DNA of 64,000 nucleotides, taken from positions 1-64,000 of the forward strand of contig CAIPDV010000122.1 of NCBI GenBank assembly GCA_903863935.1. The letters are read 5' to 3'. This document shows, one piece after another, positions 27,601 to 36,144 of the stretch (position 1 is the first letter of the stretch; every line of letters begins with the position of its first letter). Position numbers and translations under genes: made by a program. Below the pieces are notes generated by a model that searched no databases, was not told where the DNA came from, and saw only the letters and a list, made by a program, of their open reading frames with translations. The DNA is from an uncultured Bacteroidota bacterium. GTDB taxonomy: Bacteria > Bacteroidota > Bacteroidia > JABEUT01.

Positions 27601-28816
27601 GCTTACCACATATACTCTAACGGTTTTCAAAAATGGCTGCTCCGATACTATTACAAAAACCATTCAGGTCTTTTCAGCAAGCAGCGCAAGTATTTTTTTA
27701 TCCAGGGATAGTATTTGCGCCGGTGATTCAACCCTAATAATAGCCAGTGGAGCAACTACTTTCCAATGGAGCACAGGTGCTACCACATCTTCCATAAAAA
27801 TAGCTCCGGGAACTACGGCTACCTATACAGTGATTACACATAGCCAATGCGCTAATGATACACTTATAAAAACAGTTCACGTTATTCCATACCCTAAGCC
27901 ATTGATACTTGGTAAAACCTCTATTTGTTCTGGAAAGAAGGACACTCTTGTAGCTTCCGGCGGCTCCACCTATAAATGGAGTACAGGCGCAACTTCTAAA
28001 ACCATTTATCCTGTTATTTCCGGTACTACGACCATTACCCTTACAGCATTTAATGGAATATGTTCCAAGGATACCACCATCGTTATTACTATTCTTCCTT
28101 CACCGGTAGTTACTGTTAATTCACCAAATCCCGTTTGCCCGGGCGATAGTGTTACGCTTACTGCTTCCGGCGGCGGAACATATCATTGGAGTACCGGTTC
28201 TAATGACAGTATACTAGTGGTTGATCCATCTATTACCACCACCTACTCAGTTACTGTTACAAATTCTTTAGGGTGTAGCTCTGTCTCCAGTACAAAAGTC
28301 ACCATTATTATCCCTACTATTTTTGCTTGTTGCGACAGTACAATATTGCTTGGGAATAGTACCATTCTATATGCAGATAGTTCATCCCATTATAAATGGT
28401 ATCCATCCACCGGAATCAGTTGCGATACCTGTCCTGAGATAATCGTGAGCCCGACCATTACTACCACCTATACGGTAATTGGCACCGATAAATGGGGTTG
28501 CGAAGCTGCACGGATAATCACTGTAATTGTAGAGCCGCCTTGTGCTGATTTTATTGTTCCGAATGTTTTTTCACCTAACGGGGATAACATAAATGACCAG
28601 TTTGAGGTTAAAACCCGCAACTTAACCACCTATTCTATTATTATTTATGATCGCTGGGGAAAAGAAATGTATAAATCAACCAATCCGGATGTATATTGGA
28701 ATGGCAACACAGAAGGTGGTGCGCCTTCTCCTACAGGCGTTTATTATTACATCATAAAGTCCACTTGTAAAGACAACAGCTACAACAAAGATGGATTTTT
28801 GCAATTGATAAGATAA
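24617..28816 (+). CDS. Giant T9SS type B secreted protein with SBBP, SprB-like and Ig-like repeats
   Basis: A 1399-residue secreted protein. After the signal peptide (about 1-23) come SBBP-type propeller repeats (about 25-490; for example GNVLWAEQS, GNIKWLKQP, DDSGNTYITGFY). A SprB-like repeat follows (about 500-570, APYTYFWSTGQTNQTISSLC). About ten Ig-like/PKD-like modules come next (about 575-1310), half of them carrying the CxxC element GLSCTTCPNP and ending TTTYSV. The last 90 residues (VPNVFSPNGDNINDQF, YDRWGKEMYKS, PTGVYYYIIK) are a gliding-motility/T9SS type B sorting domain. It is probably a cell-surface adhesin. Confidence 0.93.
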   Translation: MKKKILLFLFYTSIILPNTHVAAQQWLWARQGYTGIKAYCSAPSIATDNSGNVWHTGSFLSIFNIGPDTLVSNGMDAFLITYNNSGNLLWVKQSECAPRAMCQSNYVATDDSGNTYITGFYKGTTVKFGSVTLTGIANQRFVFITKYDKLGNVIWSKQSTTSGSANAFGQSIACDGKGYEYVTGYFSGGSISFDTYTVTSTLPASFLVKYDYNGNALWASQSTGTADSAYSNSVTVSRTGDEYITGYFNGAATFGSTTLTTHLYDIFLAKYDPNGNVLWAEQSHGTNPHPSTSSCDIGMSVAADINDNVYMTGSFADNLSFGSDTIKHIDSTNIFYAKFGPGGNIKWLKQPTPFNGKHNRWYGNSVATDATNHFYLTGDDSPGIGTPVINGDISFYPDSLYGSIFHPTFGGEGQSVLIKFDSSGMALCGSIFDDNIETDFSSCKVNAVASDSTGNYVFMGGVFANANVVLGDTLNFYNDGNLPYTARWTGCTNMNFTSTAASTPSTPCNYTCNGTATVTPIGGTAPYTYFWSTGQTNQTISSLCQGTYSVIVTDAAGYKSIQTVTVTSPAISLIIKHSPDSVCAGGSVNFNASGITTYTWFPATGLSCTTCPNPTATPTATTTYSVTGQDTNHFGCIDTASITVMVTQKPNIIITQSSSSCSGEIVLMATGATTYDWMPSTFLSCSTCANTFCTPTVTTTYTVIGSNNGCPDTTTVTVIPVTPVSLNLKVTPAGDTICPGDTVQLNATGTKVTKWAWTPTLGLSCTTCPNPEASPTVTTTYTLFGYDSAGCDSTVSITIRVAHHLPVIKAFPDTVCIGDSTRLIATGDNSYVWSTSQTNDTIWVKPSVPTTYSVTGTLRGCVSSASLLVNVAPLPVITVSKNDTICQGHSISISASGASTYSWLPNIGLSCYNCPNPTATPTATTTYSVVGISSSGCIGTNTVTLVVTQPPIATIVSSRDTVCSGDTVKLIGGGGGTYQWNNSATTDSIYVTPATLTTYTLTVFKNGCSDTITKTIQVFSASSASIFLSRDSICAGDSTLIIASGATTFQWSTGATTSSIKIAPGTTATYTVITHSQCANDTLIKTVHVIPYPKPLILGKTSICSGKKDTLVASGGSTYKWSTGATSKTIYPVISGTTTITLTAFNGICSKDTTIVITILPSPVVTVNSPNPVCPGDSVTLTASGGGTYHWSTGSNDSILVVDPSITTTYSVTVTNSLGCSSVSSTKVTIIIPTIFACCDSTILLGNSTILYADSSSHYKWYPSTGISCDTCPEIIVSPTITTTYTVIGTDKWGCEAARIITVIVEPPCADFIVPNVFSPNGDNINDQFEVKTRNLTTYSIIIYDRWGKEMYKSTNPDVYWNGNTEGGAPSPTGVYYYIIKSTCKDNSYNKDGFLQLIR

Positions 28817-28852
28817 GTATGCTAATGCCATTATCAATTTTAAACATTTAGT

Positions 28853-29920
28853 ATGCACAATCTATCCGGAAGTAGAAAATTACTGCAGACTTTATTGTTT
28901 TTTTCACTTTTCATTTTCCATTTTACTTTTAGTTATTGTCAATCTTGGCAAACTTTACCTAATTCTCCGGCACAGGATTTCAGGCATGATGATGTTTGTT
29001 TTACGGATGTAAACATGGGTTGGGTTGTGAACATTAAAGGTGAGGTTTGGAAAACAATTGACGGAGGCAATATATGGCAAAAGATCTTCACTCAAAAAAC
29101 AGCATTCAGGGATGTAGGTTTTATCGATTCACTTAATGGCTTCACCGGAAACCTTGGGCGCAGTGCATGGACAAGTTTCATAGATACTATTCCACTTTAC
29201 AAAACCCATGATGGAGGCTATTCATGGATTCCGGTTACAAAATTTGAGGGACCAACACCCGAGGGTATTTGCGGGATGCAGGTAGTGGATAAAAATACTA
29301 TTGTGGCAGTAGGCCGGGTAGACGGCCCTCCTTTCTTTGTAAGAAGTACCGATGGTGGCAACACCTGGCATTCTAAGGACATGCAACAATATGCTGGTAT
29401 GCTTATTGATGTACTTTTCACTTCCCGGGATACAGGGTTTGTCATTGGAGGCACCGATGCATCGAGATTAAAAAGTGCGGCCATTGTGTTATATACAACC
29501 GATGGAGGTGAACACTGGAAAACTAAAATTAAAGATGCCGGAAAAAGCAACCATTGCTGGAAAATCTGCCATCCTACCAAAAACACTTTTTATGTTTCAA
29601 TTGAAGAATTATATATGGGCAATGCGCTCAAGTATTTCAAATCGGTGGATGGCGGTAACACTTGGAAAGAAAATCAAATAAATAATGTGCCCTATGGAGT
29701 CAGTCAGGGAATCGGGTTTGTGAATGATACGGTTGGCTGGGTTGGTGGTGCCAAATATGCATTAAGCACAACAGATGGAGGCAAAACCTTCAAACAAATG
29801 CCATCCAATATATTTGTCAATTTAAACCGGATTCGCATGATTAACGATACGCTTGGTTATGCAACTGGGCAAAGGGTTTATAAATATTGCAAACCTATGG
29901 TAACTGCCACAGGGCATTAG
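28853..29920 (+). CDS. Secreted Ycf48-like beta-propeller protein
   Basis: A 355-residue exported protein. The signal peptide reaches SYCQ at about residue 30. The mature protein is built from repeats of the BNR/Ycf48 type ending in a T-x-DGG-x-TW element: KTIDGGNIWQK, KTHDGGYSWIP, RSTDGGNTWHS, YTTDGGEHWKT, KSVDGGNTWKE and STTDGGKTFKQ. These form a beta-propeller. There is no T9SS domain. Photosystem assembly is irrelevant here, and the role is unknown. It lies 36 nt after the giant repeat protein and could share its transcript. Confidence 0.85.
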   Translation: MHNLSGSRKLLQTLLFFSLFIFHFTFSYCQSWQTLPNSPAQDFRHDDVCFTDVNMGWVVNIKGEVWKTIDGGNIWQKIFTQKTAFRDVGFIDSLNGFTGNLGRSAWTSFIDTIPLYKTHDGGYSWIPVTKFEGPTPEGICGMQVVDKNTIVAVGRVDGPPFFVRSTDGGNTWHSKDMQQYAGMLIDVLFTSRDTGFVIGGTDASRLKSAAIVLYTTDGGEHWKTKIKDAGKSNHCWKICHPTKNTFYVSIEELYMGNALKYFKSVDGGNTWKENQINNVPYGVSQGIGFVNDTVGWVGGAKYALSTTDGGKTFKQMPSNIFVNLNRIRMINDTLGYATGQRVYKYCKPMVTATGH

Positions 29921-29947
29921 ATACTTTCAAACATATTCCATTTTTCG

Positions 29948-29955
29948 TAAGTTTG
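29948..29955 (+). promoter_or_regulatory. Putative -7 box TAAGTTTG upstream of folP
   Basis: An exact TAnnTTTG match only 10 nt before the folP ATG, implying a very short leader. The -33 element is not evident. Confidence 0.35.
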
Positions 29956-29965
29956 TAGCGAACCA

Positions 29966-30835
29966 ATGGAAAAGACCCTAAAGCACATAGAATCTCAGGA
30001 AATCCAAAAGGCTAACATCTATAACCGGATGGCAAATTGCCATTTGATTATGGGTATTGTAAATATTACTCCCGATTCATTTTATGATGGTGGACGATAT
30101 ATTACTATAGACGATGCCATTAAGCAATGTGCAAAGCTCATTACAGAAGGAGTAGATATTATTGACCTCGGAGCTGCTTCAACCCGCCCGGGAGCTAATG
30201 AAATAAGTCCTGAAGAGGAATTAAAGAGGTTGCTTCCTGTACTGGCATACCTGGTTTCAAACCATCCGCAGATTCCGGTTTCAATTGATACTTTTCATTC
30301 CCACGTGGCAAAAGAAATGGCAGAAAAAGGGGCTTCCATCATAAATGATATTTCGGGTGGAAGTTTTGATAAAGAAATGTTCAGAACGGCTGCAAAACTT
30401 CACGTACCATACATATTGATGCACATTCAGGGAACCCCTAAAGACATGCAACTTGAGCCTCATTATATCAATGTTGTGGAGGAAGTTTACGCTTATTTTT
30501 CCCAACGAATAATGGAATTAAAAGCTGCTGGAGTAAATCAAATAATAATTGACCCTGGTTTTGGATTTGGTAAAACGGTTGAACACAACTACTCCCTTTT
30601 AAGAAACCTTAACAAATTTAAGAATTTTGGATTGCCTATTTTAGCGGGGCTTTCCCGAAAATCGATGATAAATAAAGTGCTAAAAATCAAACCCGAAAAT
30701 GCCCTCAATGGAACTACTGCATTAAACGCCATTGCACTTTTGAATGGGGCTAATATACTAAGGGTTCATGATGTGAAAGAAGCCAGACAAGTGATTCAAT
30801 TAATAGAACAATACAATAAAACTAAAGAATGCTGA
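29966..30835 (+). CDS. folP: Dihydropteroate synthase
   Basis: A 289-residue TIM-barrel enzyme that joins p-aminobenzoate to dihydropterin pyrophosphate, the target of sulfonamides. Motifs in order: MGIVNITPDSFYDGGRY, DLGAASTRPGANEIS, SIDTFHSHVA, INDISGG, DPGFGFGKTVEHNY and GLSRKSMI. It overlaps cdaA by 7 nt, an arrangement common in Bacteroidota. With folB and the pab genes it covers most of folate synthesis in this window. Confidence 0.97.
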   Translation: MEKTLKHIESQEIQKANIYNRMANCHLIMGIVNITPDSFYDGGRYITIDDAIKQCAKLITEGVDIIDLGAASTRPGANEISPEEELKRLLPVLAYLVSNHPQIPVSIDTFHSHVAKEMAEKGASIINDISGGSFDKEMFRTAAKLHVPYILMHIQGTPKDMQLEPHYINVVEEVYAYFSQRIMELKAAGVNQIIIDPGFGFGKTVEHNYSLLRNLNKFKNFGLPILAGLSRKSMINKVLKIKPENALNGTTALNAIALLNGANILRVHDVKEARQVIQLIEQYNKTKEC

Positions 30836-31608
30836 CCCTGTTTATTACATTCCGTTTTATTGATGCTATTGACATTTTGCTCGTAGCTGTTTTGTTATAT
30901 GAGTTATACAACCTTGTAAAGGGGACTACAGCTATCAATATCCTAATGGGGATGGTTCTTTTATATGTTATCTGGTTAATTGTGAAAGCACTTAATATGA
31001 CCTTGCTAAGCAGTATTCTTGGAGGATTTATTAATGCAGGTATAATAGCTATCATTATTGTGTTTCAGCAGGAGTTGCGCAGGTTTCTATTATTAATAGG
31101 TAAAACAGACTTTTTAAACAGGCGTAATTTTGCAAAGAACTTCCTTATGCTTCAAATGAGTGACAGAAGGCCGCTGGATGTTCATCCGCTAATTAAAGCC
31201 TGCCGCAATATGAGTGAGAAAAAAACCGGAGCTTTAATTGTAATTGCCCATGATACCGACCTTTCTTTCTTTTCACAAACCGGAGATATTGTAGACTCAA
31301 ATATTACAGAATCTATCCTTGAAAGCATTTTCTATAAAAACAGCCCCTTGCATGACGGCGCAATAATCATTGAAAACAACAAAATTCATGCTGTACGCTG
31401 TGTTTTGCCAAGCACCGAGAAAACTGACTTTCCCGTTCATTTGGGTATGCGCCATAGAGCAGCTGTAGGAATTACAGAGAAAACAGACGCATTAGCCATA
31501 GTAGTTTCTGAGCAGACTGGCTCGATTTCCTTAGCCTCTAATGGTGAATTGGAATATGACCTTACCCCCGAACGACTCGCAAATCTTATCCAGGAAAAAT
31601 CAGGATAA
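30829..31608 (+). CDS. cdaA: Membrane-bound diadenylate cyclase
   Basis: A 259-residue CdaA that makes the second messenger c-di-AMP from two ATP. Three N-terminal membrane helices (about 10-30, 35-55, 65-82) precede the DAC domain. The catalytic DGA (Asp176-Ala178) is in NSPLHDGAII and the RHR motif (Arg208-Arg210) in GMRHRAAVG. It overlaps folP by 7 nt, so the two are translationally coupled. c-di-AMP usually controls potassium and osmotic balance and envelope integrity. Confidence 0.96.
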   Translation: MLTLFITFRFIDAIDILLVAVLLYELYNLVKGTTAINILMGMVLLYVIWLIVKALNMTLLSSILGGFINAGIIAIIIVFQQELRRFLLLIGKTDFLNRRNFAKNFLMLQMSDRRPLDVHPLIKACRNMSEKKTGALIVIAHDTDLSFFSQTGDIVDSNITESILESIFYKNSPLHDGAIIIENNKIHAVRCVLPSTEKTDFPVHLGMRHRAAVGITEKTDALAIVVSEQTGSISLASNGELEYDLTPERLANLIQEKSG

Positions 31609-31618
31609 AAAGAATATT

Positions 31619-31626
31619 TACATTTG
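31619..31626 (+). promoter_or_regulatory. Putative -7 box TACATTTG upstream of the OmpH-like gene
   Basis: An exact TAnnTTTG match 53 nt before the ATG at 31680 and just after the cdaA stop. Confidence 0.4.
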
Positions 31627-31679
31627 CACCCCGAATAGTTGAACTTTTAAATACTGAAACAACCAAATAAATCTGAAAA

Positions 31680-32309
31680 ATGAAAAACCTTTCACTTGCA
31701 CTTAATGGCGTATTATTCATATTTGTAATCGTTCTTTTCGTTATGGTTAACAACCTTAAGAAGAGCATTAATGGAGAAGAAGGAAGCGGTGGAAATGGTG
31801 CTAAAGTGGGCACAACAAAACCGCTTCGTGTTGCTTATATCAACGCTGATTCCATCACTTCGAATTACCTGGTTGAAAAAGATTTTAATGCTGAAATTCA
31901 AGCAAAGGAAAATGCATTCCAGGAAGAATACAACACTAAAATGAAGAAATTCCAGGACGAATACCAGGAATACATGCAGAAGAAACAAGCAGGAAACATT
32001 TCTGATATTGATGATGAAAGAGTAAAGAAAGATCTGCAGGCTAAACAGAATGAACTGGACGGTATGCAACAACAGAAGCAAGACCTGGTAAAATATGTTC
32101 AGGATAAGACATTAGCAGTTCGCAGCAAAATTGTAAAATACATCAATGCCTATAATAAAAAGGCCAATTTTGACTATGTGTTATACTATATCAATATTGA
32201 TGGACAAGTGCTTTATGCCAACGACAGCCTTGATATTACAAAGCCGATTCTTGCAGGGCTAAATCAAATGTATAAGGATAGCGTTCAAAAGGCGGGGCCT
32301 ACTCACTAG
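31680..32309 (+). CDS. OmpH/Skp-like periplasmic chaperone
   Basis: A 209-residue protein with one N-terminal membrane segment (about 5-25, uncleaved anchor or signal) and the Skp/OmpH pattern: a strand LRVAYINADSI, a long coiled-coil hairpin (about 70-155, rich in Gln/Lys/Glu), then a closing strand FDYVLYYINIDGQVLYAN. Skp-type proteins hold unfolded outer-membrane proteins in the periplasm. Its 3' end overlaps the convergent LysE gene by 11 nt. Confidence 0.88.
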   Translation: MKNLSLALNGVLFIFVIVLFVMVNNLKKSINGEEGSGGNGAKVGTTKPLRVAYINADSITSNYLVEKDFNAEIQAKENAFQEEYNTKMKKFQDEYQEYMQKKQAGNISDIDDERVKKDLQAKQNELDGMQQQKQDLVKYVQDKTLAVRSKIVKYINAYNKKANFDYVLYYINIDGQVLYANDSLDITKPILAGLNQMYKDSVQKAGPTH

Positions 32310-32952
32310 CCTTTCCGGAGAAAACATCGTACAACAATACGATACCTGAAATTATTAAAGCTATTGCCATAACAAAATGGATGAACACCATTAATTTATG
32401 GGTAAGCAGTTTTTTTAGCCTGTTTGCAGCCAGTGCTTTAAGCACGTCTAATACCAATATCATTCCCAATGTTCCGGCAAAAAATATAAGAATATCTTCT
32501 TTTGCTGTATAGTGGGTGCTGACATTTGCCATTACACCTATCCACATAAATAACACCATCGGGTTTAGAAGATTTAAAGCAAAACCTTTGGCAAGCATTA
32601 AAGGCAAACGCTTATTCTGATTCATCTTTGCAGCCATTTCCATGCCTTTCTGGGCATCCTTTTCGTCTTCATGTTTTTGAAATAGTGTGTATATCCCAAA
32701 CGCAAATAATATCAAACTTCCTCCAATACCCTCATAAATTTTTACGTTCCGATTGCTTAAAAACTGCGAAGCACCCAGATAGGCCAGAAATACAAAGAAT
32801 GCGTCACTTAAATTAATACCCAATGCCATAATGGCACCGGAACGAAATCCATTCTTAATACTGGTTTGAATAAGGGCAAACAAAGCAGGGCCGATAAATA
32901 TTATCGACATGGTAAAACCAAGTATTATGCCTTTAAAAAATGTTTCAATCAT
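32299..32952 (-). CDS. LysE family exporter
   Basis: A 217-residue inner-membrane protein with six predicted helices. It starts with the family pattern IILGFTMSIIFIGPALFALIQTSIKNGFRSG and later reads FALNLLNPMVLFMWIG. LysE/RhtB proteins export amino acids or similar small molecules; the substrate is unknown. A charged cytoplasmic loop (KHEDEKDAQKGMEMAAKMNQ) sits at about residue 90-110. It is convergent with the OmpH-like gene. Confidence 0.88.
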   Translation of the reverse strand: MIETFFKGIILGFTMSIIFIGPALFALIQTSIKNGFRSGAIMALGINLSDAFFVFLAYLGASQFLSNRNVKIYEGIGGSLILFAFGIYTLFQKHEDEKDAQKGMEMAAKMNQNKRLPLMLAKGFALNLLNPMVLFMWIGVMANVSTHYTAKEDILIFFAGTLGMILVLDVLKALAANRLKKLLTHKLMVFIHFVMAIALIISGIVLLYDVFSGKASE

Positions 32953-33033
32953 GTAGCTTTGATTACCTCTTTGGGTTCTAAAAATACAAAATTTAATAAC
33001 TTCGTACCTTTACCATCTCAATAAAACAATAAA

Positions 33034-33945
33034 ATGACTTCAAAAAAGCAAACGAAATCCGCTTCACTCCAATTTGGCAAAGGTACTGGTGTGGCTATTG
33101 TTACTCCATTCAAAAAAGATGGAAGTGTCGATTTAAAAGCATTGGAAAATATTGTGAAGCACCTTATTAAAGGAAAAGTGGAATATATTGTAATAATGGG
33201 TACCACAGGTGAATCAGTAACACTTCGAAAAGATGAAAAGATTACTGTTACCAAACATATAATTGAAGTGGCCGATGGTAAAATTCCATTAGTACTTGGT
33301 ATTGGTGGAAATAATACAGCAGAAATTGTTCATTCGCTGGACTCTACCGACCTTTCAGGCATTACCGCCATTCTTTCTGTTTGTCCTTATTACAATCGAC
33401 CAAACCAGGAAGGGTTGTACCAACACTTTAAGGCTGTGGCAGAAGCATCCCCCCTTCCGGTGATATTATATAATGTACCGGGAAGGACAAGCTGCAACAT
33501 GACAGATGAAACAACACTAAGGTTAGCAAATGATTTCAGTACTATTATAGGTGTTAAAGAAGCATCGGGAAATTTATTGCAGATAATGAACATAATAAAA
33601 AACAAGCCAAAAAATTTCATGGTAATTTCAGGTGATGATCAGATTACACTACCAATTATTGCAGCAGGTGGTGATGGTGTAATTTCTGTTGTAGCCAATG
33701 CCTACCCCAAAGATTTCTCAGAAATGACAAGACAGGCACTTGCAGGAAACTTTGAGGTTGCCCGTAAATTGCATTATAAACTTATTTCAATAACCAATTT
33801 GTTATTTGCTGATGGAAGCCCTGCTGGGATTAAGGCTGCACTTGAAATTATGGGGCTTTGCACGTCACATGTTCGGCTGCCTTTGGTTAATATTAACAGC
33901 AAAGTACAACTAGCTTTGGCTTCAGAAATGAAGAAATATAAATGA
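33034..33945 (+). CDS. dapA: 4-hydroxy-tetrahydrodipicolinate synthase
   Basis: A 303-residue TIM-barrel aldolase that condenses pyruvate with aspartate semialdehyde for diaminopimelate and lysine synthesis. The Schiff-base lysine is Lys175 in IIGVKEASG and the catalytic Tyr146 is in ILYNVPGRT. MGTTGES at 55-61 binds the pyruvate carboxylate. The N-terminus is about ten residues longer than usual (TSKKQTKSAS), so a slightly later start cannot be excluded, although no other ATG is near. Confidence 0.95.
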   Translation: MTSKKQTKSASLQFGKGTGVAIVTPFKKDGSVDLKALENIVKHLIKGKVEYIVIMGTTGESVTLRKDEKITVTKHIIEVADGKIPLVLGIGGNNTAEIVHSLDSTDLSGITAILSVCPYYNRPNQEGLYQHFKAVAEASPLPVILYNVPGRTSCNMTDETTLRLANDFSTIIGVKEASGNLLQIMNIIKNKPKNFMVISGDDQITLPIIAAGGDGVISVVANAYPKDFSEMTRQALAGNFEVARKLHYKLISITNLLFADGSPAGIKAALEIMGLCTSHVRLPLVNINSKVQLALASEMKKYK

Positions 33946-33963
33946 TCTTCACACGATAGAGAA

Positions 33964-34893
33964 ATGGGCCATAACCATGAACATAGCCACGATGGCCATC
34001 ATCATCACAACCATACCGTACATGCCGAGGATGTAAATATGGCGTTTGTTATAGGCATTATTCTTAATTTTTCTTTTGTAATTATTGAGGTTATTGTTGG
34101 TATCGCCATTCATTCTCTTTCATTACTTTCAGATGCAGGGCACAACCTGGCAGATGTGGGTATGCTTGCCTTATCTCTTCTCGCATTCCGTATGATGAAA
34201 ATAAAATCGAATGAACGTTATACCTACGGATATAAAAAGACCTCTGTATTTGTTGCACTCCTCAATTCAGTCATATTGCTCATTTCGATAGGAGCTATTG
34301 TTTATGAGGCTTTCCACAGGTTGTTCACCCCTGAACCTTTGCCTGGAAAAACCATTGCCATTGTAGCCGGAATTGGAATATTGGTAAATGGACTTTCAGC
34401 GATGCTGTTCATGAAAGGAAAAGACAAAGATCTGAATGTAAAGAGTGCGTACATCCATCTTTTATCCGATGCATTAGTTTCGCTAGGAATAGTAATTGGT
34501 GGTATCATTATAATTTATACTCAATGGTATATCCTCGACAGTATATTGAGTTTGATAATTGCAGGTGTTATTTTAATAAGTACATGGAATTTGTTGAGGG
34601 ATAGTTTGAGGCTTACTCTGGATGCAGTACCAACCGGTATGAGCATTGAAAAGATCCGGAATGCAGCTTTGAAGATTAATGGAGTGAAAGATCTGCATCA
34701 TATTCATGTATGGGCTATCAGTACGACAGAAAATGCTCTAACAGCTCACCTCGTATTACCTCTGGGCCTTACAAGCGTTGAAGAACAAACTATAAAACAC
34801 AACCTGAAACACGAACTGGAGCACAACAACATTCACCACATCACACTCGAATCAGAACACGAGAATGAACCTTGTGAAGAAGAAAAGTGCTGA
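33964..34893 (+). CDS. Cation diffusion facilitator (CzcD/ZitB-like) metal exporter
   Basis: A 309-residue metal/proton antiporter of the inner membrane. The N-terminus is very His-rich (GHNHEHSHDGHHHHNH), fitting zinc or cobalt binding. Six membrane helices follow, with metal-site motifs LSDAGHNLADV and HLLSDALVSLG. A cytoplasmic ferredoxin-like domain (about 215-295) contains LHHIHVWAIST. The tail EHENEPCEEEKC carries two more potential ligands. It lies 18 nt after dapA. Confidence 0.93.
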   Translation: MGHNHEHSHDGHHHHNHTVHAEDVNMAFVIGIILNFSFVIIEVIVGIAIHSLSLLSDAGHNLADVGMLALSLLAFRMMKIKSNERYTYGYKKTSVFVALLNSVILLISIGAIVYEAFHRLFTPEPLPGKTIAIVAGIGILVNGLSAMLFMKGKDKDLNVKSAYIHLLSDALVSLGIVIGGIIIIYTQWYILDSILSLIIAGVILISTWNLLRDSLRLTLDAVPTGMSIEKIRNAALKINGVKDLHHIHVWAISTTENALTAHLVLPLGLTSVEEQTIKHNLKHELEHNNIHHITLESEHENEPCEEEKC

Positions 34894-34902
34894 TTCCGGA
34901 AA

Positions 34903-34938
34903 TAAAAAAGTCCCCTGACCTTTGGGGCCAGGGGACTT
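34903..34938 (-). terminator. Intrinsic terminator of the YceI gene
   Basis: A stem AAGTCCCCTG (34909-34918) with CAGGGGACTT (34929-34938), extended by further partial pairing toward the loop. On the minus strand it is followed by TTTTTT and lies just downstream of the YceI stop at 34961. On the plus strand it could also help end the CDF transcript, but lacks a T-tract there. Confidence 0.8.
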
Positions 34939-34960
34939 ACCAGATTCAACTCATTTATCC

Positions 34961-35503
34961 TTAAGCCGCAGTAAATTCTACGTTACATCTGATTTCAACA
35001 TCATTGCTAAGTGCAATGGCAGGGAAATTGCCTCCAAAGTTGAAGTCAGAACGTTTTACTTCGCCGGTAATCTTAAATCCTGCAACGGTAGTAGCCGGGT
35101 TCATGGGATGTTGTACCACATTTCCTTTCACATCCATGTTAACGTTTTTAGTAACACCATTAAAGGTTAAATCACCATTCAGAACATATTTTTTATCGGC
35201 CACCTTTACAAATGACTTGCTTTTAAAAGTCAGTTGAGGGTTCTTCTCAGCATGGAAAAAATCTGCTTGTTTTAAATGGTTGTCGCGCATTTCATTAGCA
35301 GTATCAATGCTGTGAACGTCAGCGGTAACTTCTATTTCAGCACCGCTGAAATCTTCACTGGGTGCATTTAGCTTTACATCAAAGTTCTTAAAAGAACCTT
35401 CAATTTCAGATACAAGCATATGGGTAATGCCAAATCCGATTTTTGCATGAGCTTTGTCTAAAGTCCAAACTTTAGATGTTGTTGTTTTTTCTGTTGTGTC
35501 CAT
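34961..35503 (-). CDS. YceI family protein, no signal peptide
   Basis: A 180-residue protein with the YceI lipocalin-like barrel, which binds polyisoprenoid or other amphipathic lipids. Motifs: VWTLDKAHAKIGFGITHMLV, FKNFDVKLN, HLKQADFFHAEKNPQLTFKS, LTFNGVTKNV and SDFNFGG. Unlike E. coli YceI it starts MDTTEKTTTSKVW without a signal peptide, so it is probably cytoplasmic. The leader upstream of the ATG is an AAC-rich stretch (35504-35522) expected to be unstructured. Confidence 0.9.
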   Translation of the reverse strand: MDTTEKTTTSKVWTLDKAHAKIGFGITHMLVSEIEGSFKNFDVKLNAPSEDFSGAEIEVTADVHSIDTANEMRDNHLKQADFFHAEKNPQLTFKSKSFVKVADKKYVLNGDLTFNGVTKNVNMDVKGNVVQHPMNPATTVAGFKITGEVKRSDFNFGGNFPAIALSNDVEIRCNVEFTAA

Positions 35504-35684
35504 TTTTGTTTGTTGTTGTTGTTAAATTATTTAAATAAATTTTAAGTTATACAGGAGTCATTATGCAATAAATATCTACAGTGCAAAATTTGGAAAGAGA
35601 CCTATTTAAAGCGTTACATATCGATAGAAAAATATTACATCCATTACACTAAATGGCTCTTTTTAATATCCGGTGTCCATTACA

Positions 35685-36086
35685 TTACTTTCCTTTTGAT
35701 GCATCTATACTAATAGGCCCTGCACCGAAATAAGTAATCATTAAAGCTCCACCTATCAAACCAATGTTTTTCATAAAAAACACCATTTGCATCTGGCTTT
35801 GCGTCGGGTCGGTTATACCCCAGAATTTATGCATGGTAAAAGTCACAGGAATAAGAAACAGTACAATTAACCAGGCACCTAATTTGGCTTTACATCCAAG
35901 AATGATGCTTAAAGCTCCTAAAAGAGCCACTATGCCCGATATTACAACCAGGGCCATTGGCGCAGGAAGTCCGGCTGAGGCGGCGTAGGCTGCTGTACCT
36001 GTTGCACCCACCATGTGTCCCATTATACCCGACATCAGGAAAATAAGAGAGAAAAGGGTTCTTCCGATTAAAGGAACGTATTTCAT
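35685..36086 (-). CDS. DoxX family membrane protein
   Basis: A 133-residue protein with four predicted membrane helices. It begins VPLIGRTLFSLIFLMSGIMG and contains LPAPMALVVISG and LIGGALMITYFGAGPIS, typical of DoxX. Members are linked to thiol or redox stress, but the biochemical role is poorly known. It is divergent from an HxlR regulator, with shared operator-like repeats between them, so it is probably the regulator's target. Confidence 0.9.
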   Translation of the reverse strand: MKYVPLIGRTLFSLIFLMSGIMGHMVGATGTAAYAASAGLPAPMALVVISGIVALLGALSIILGCKAKLGAWLIVLFLIPVTFTMHKFWGITDPTQSQMQMVFFMKNIGLIGGALMITYFGAGPISIDASKGK

Positions 36087-36115
36087 AATTATAGTTTTTT
36101 ATTGATTTATGAGCG

Positions 36116-36144
36116 CAAAGATATGGCATAGTTAGTATACAAAA
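36116..36144 (-). promoter_or_regulatory. DoxX promoter overlapping repeated operator
   Basis: On the minus strand TTTTG (36144-36140) and an exact -7 box TATCTTTG (36123-36116) are separated by 16 nt and precede the DoxX start by about 30 nt. The -33 part overlaps the first copy of the TATAC direct repeats. Confidence 0.45.
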
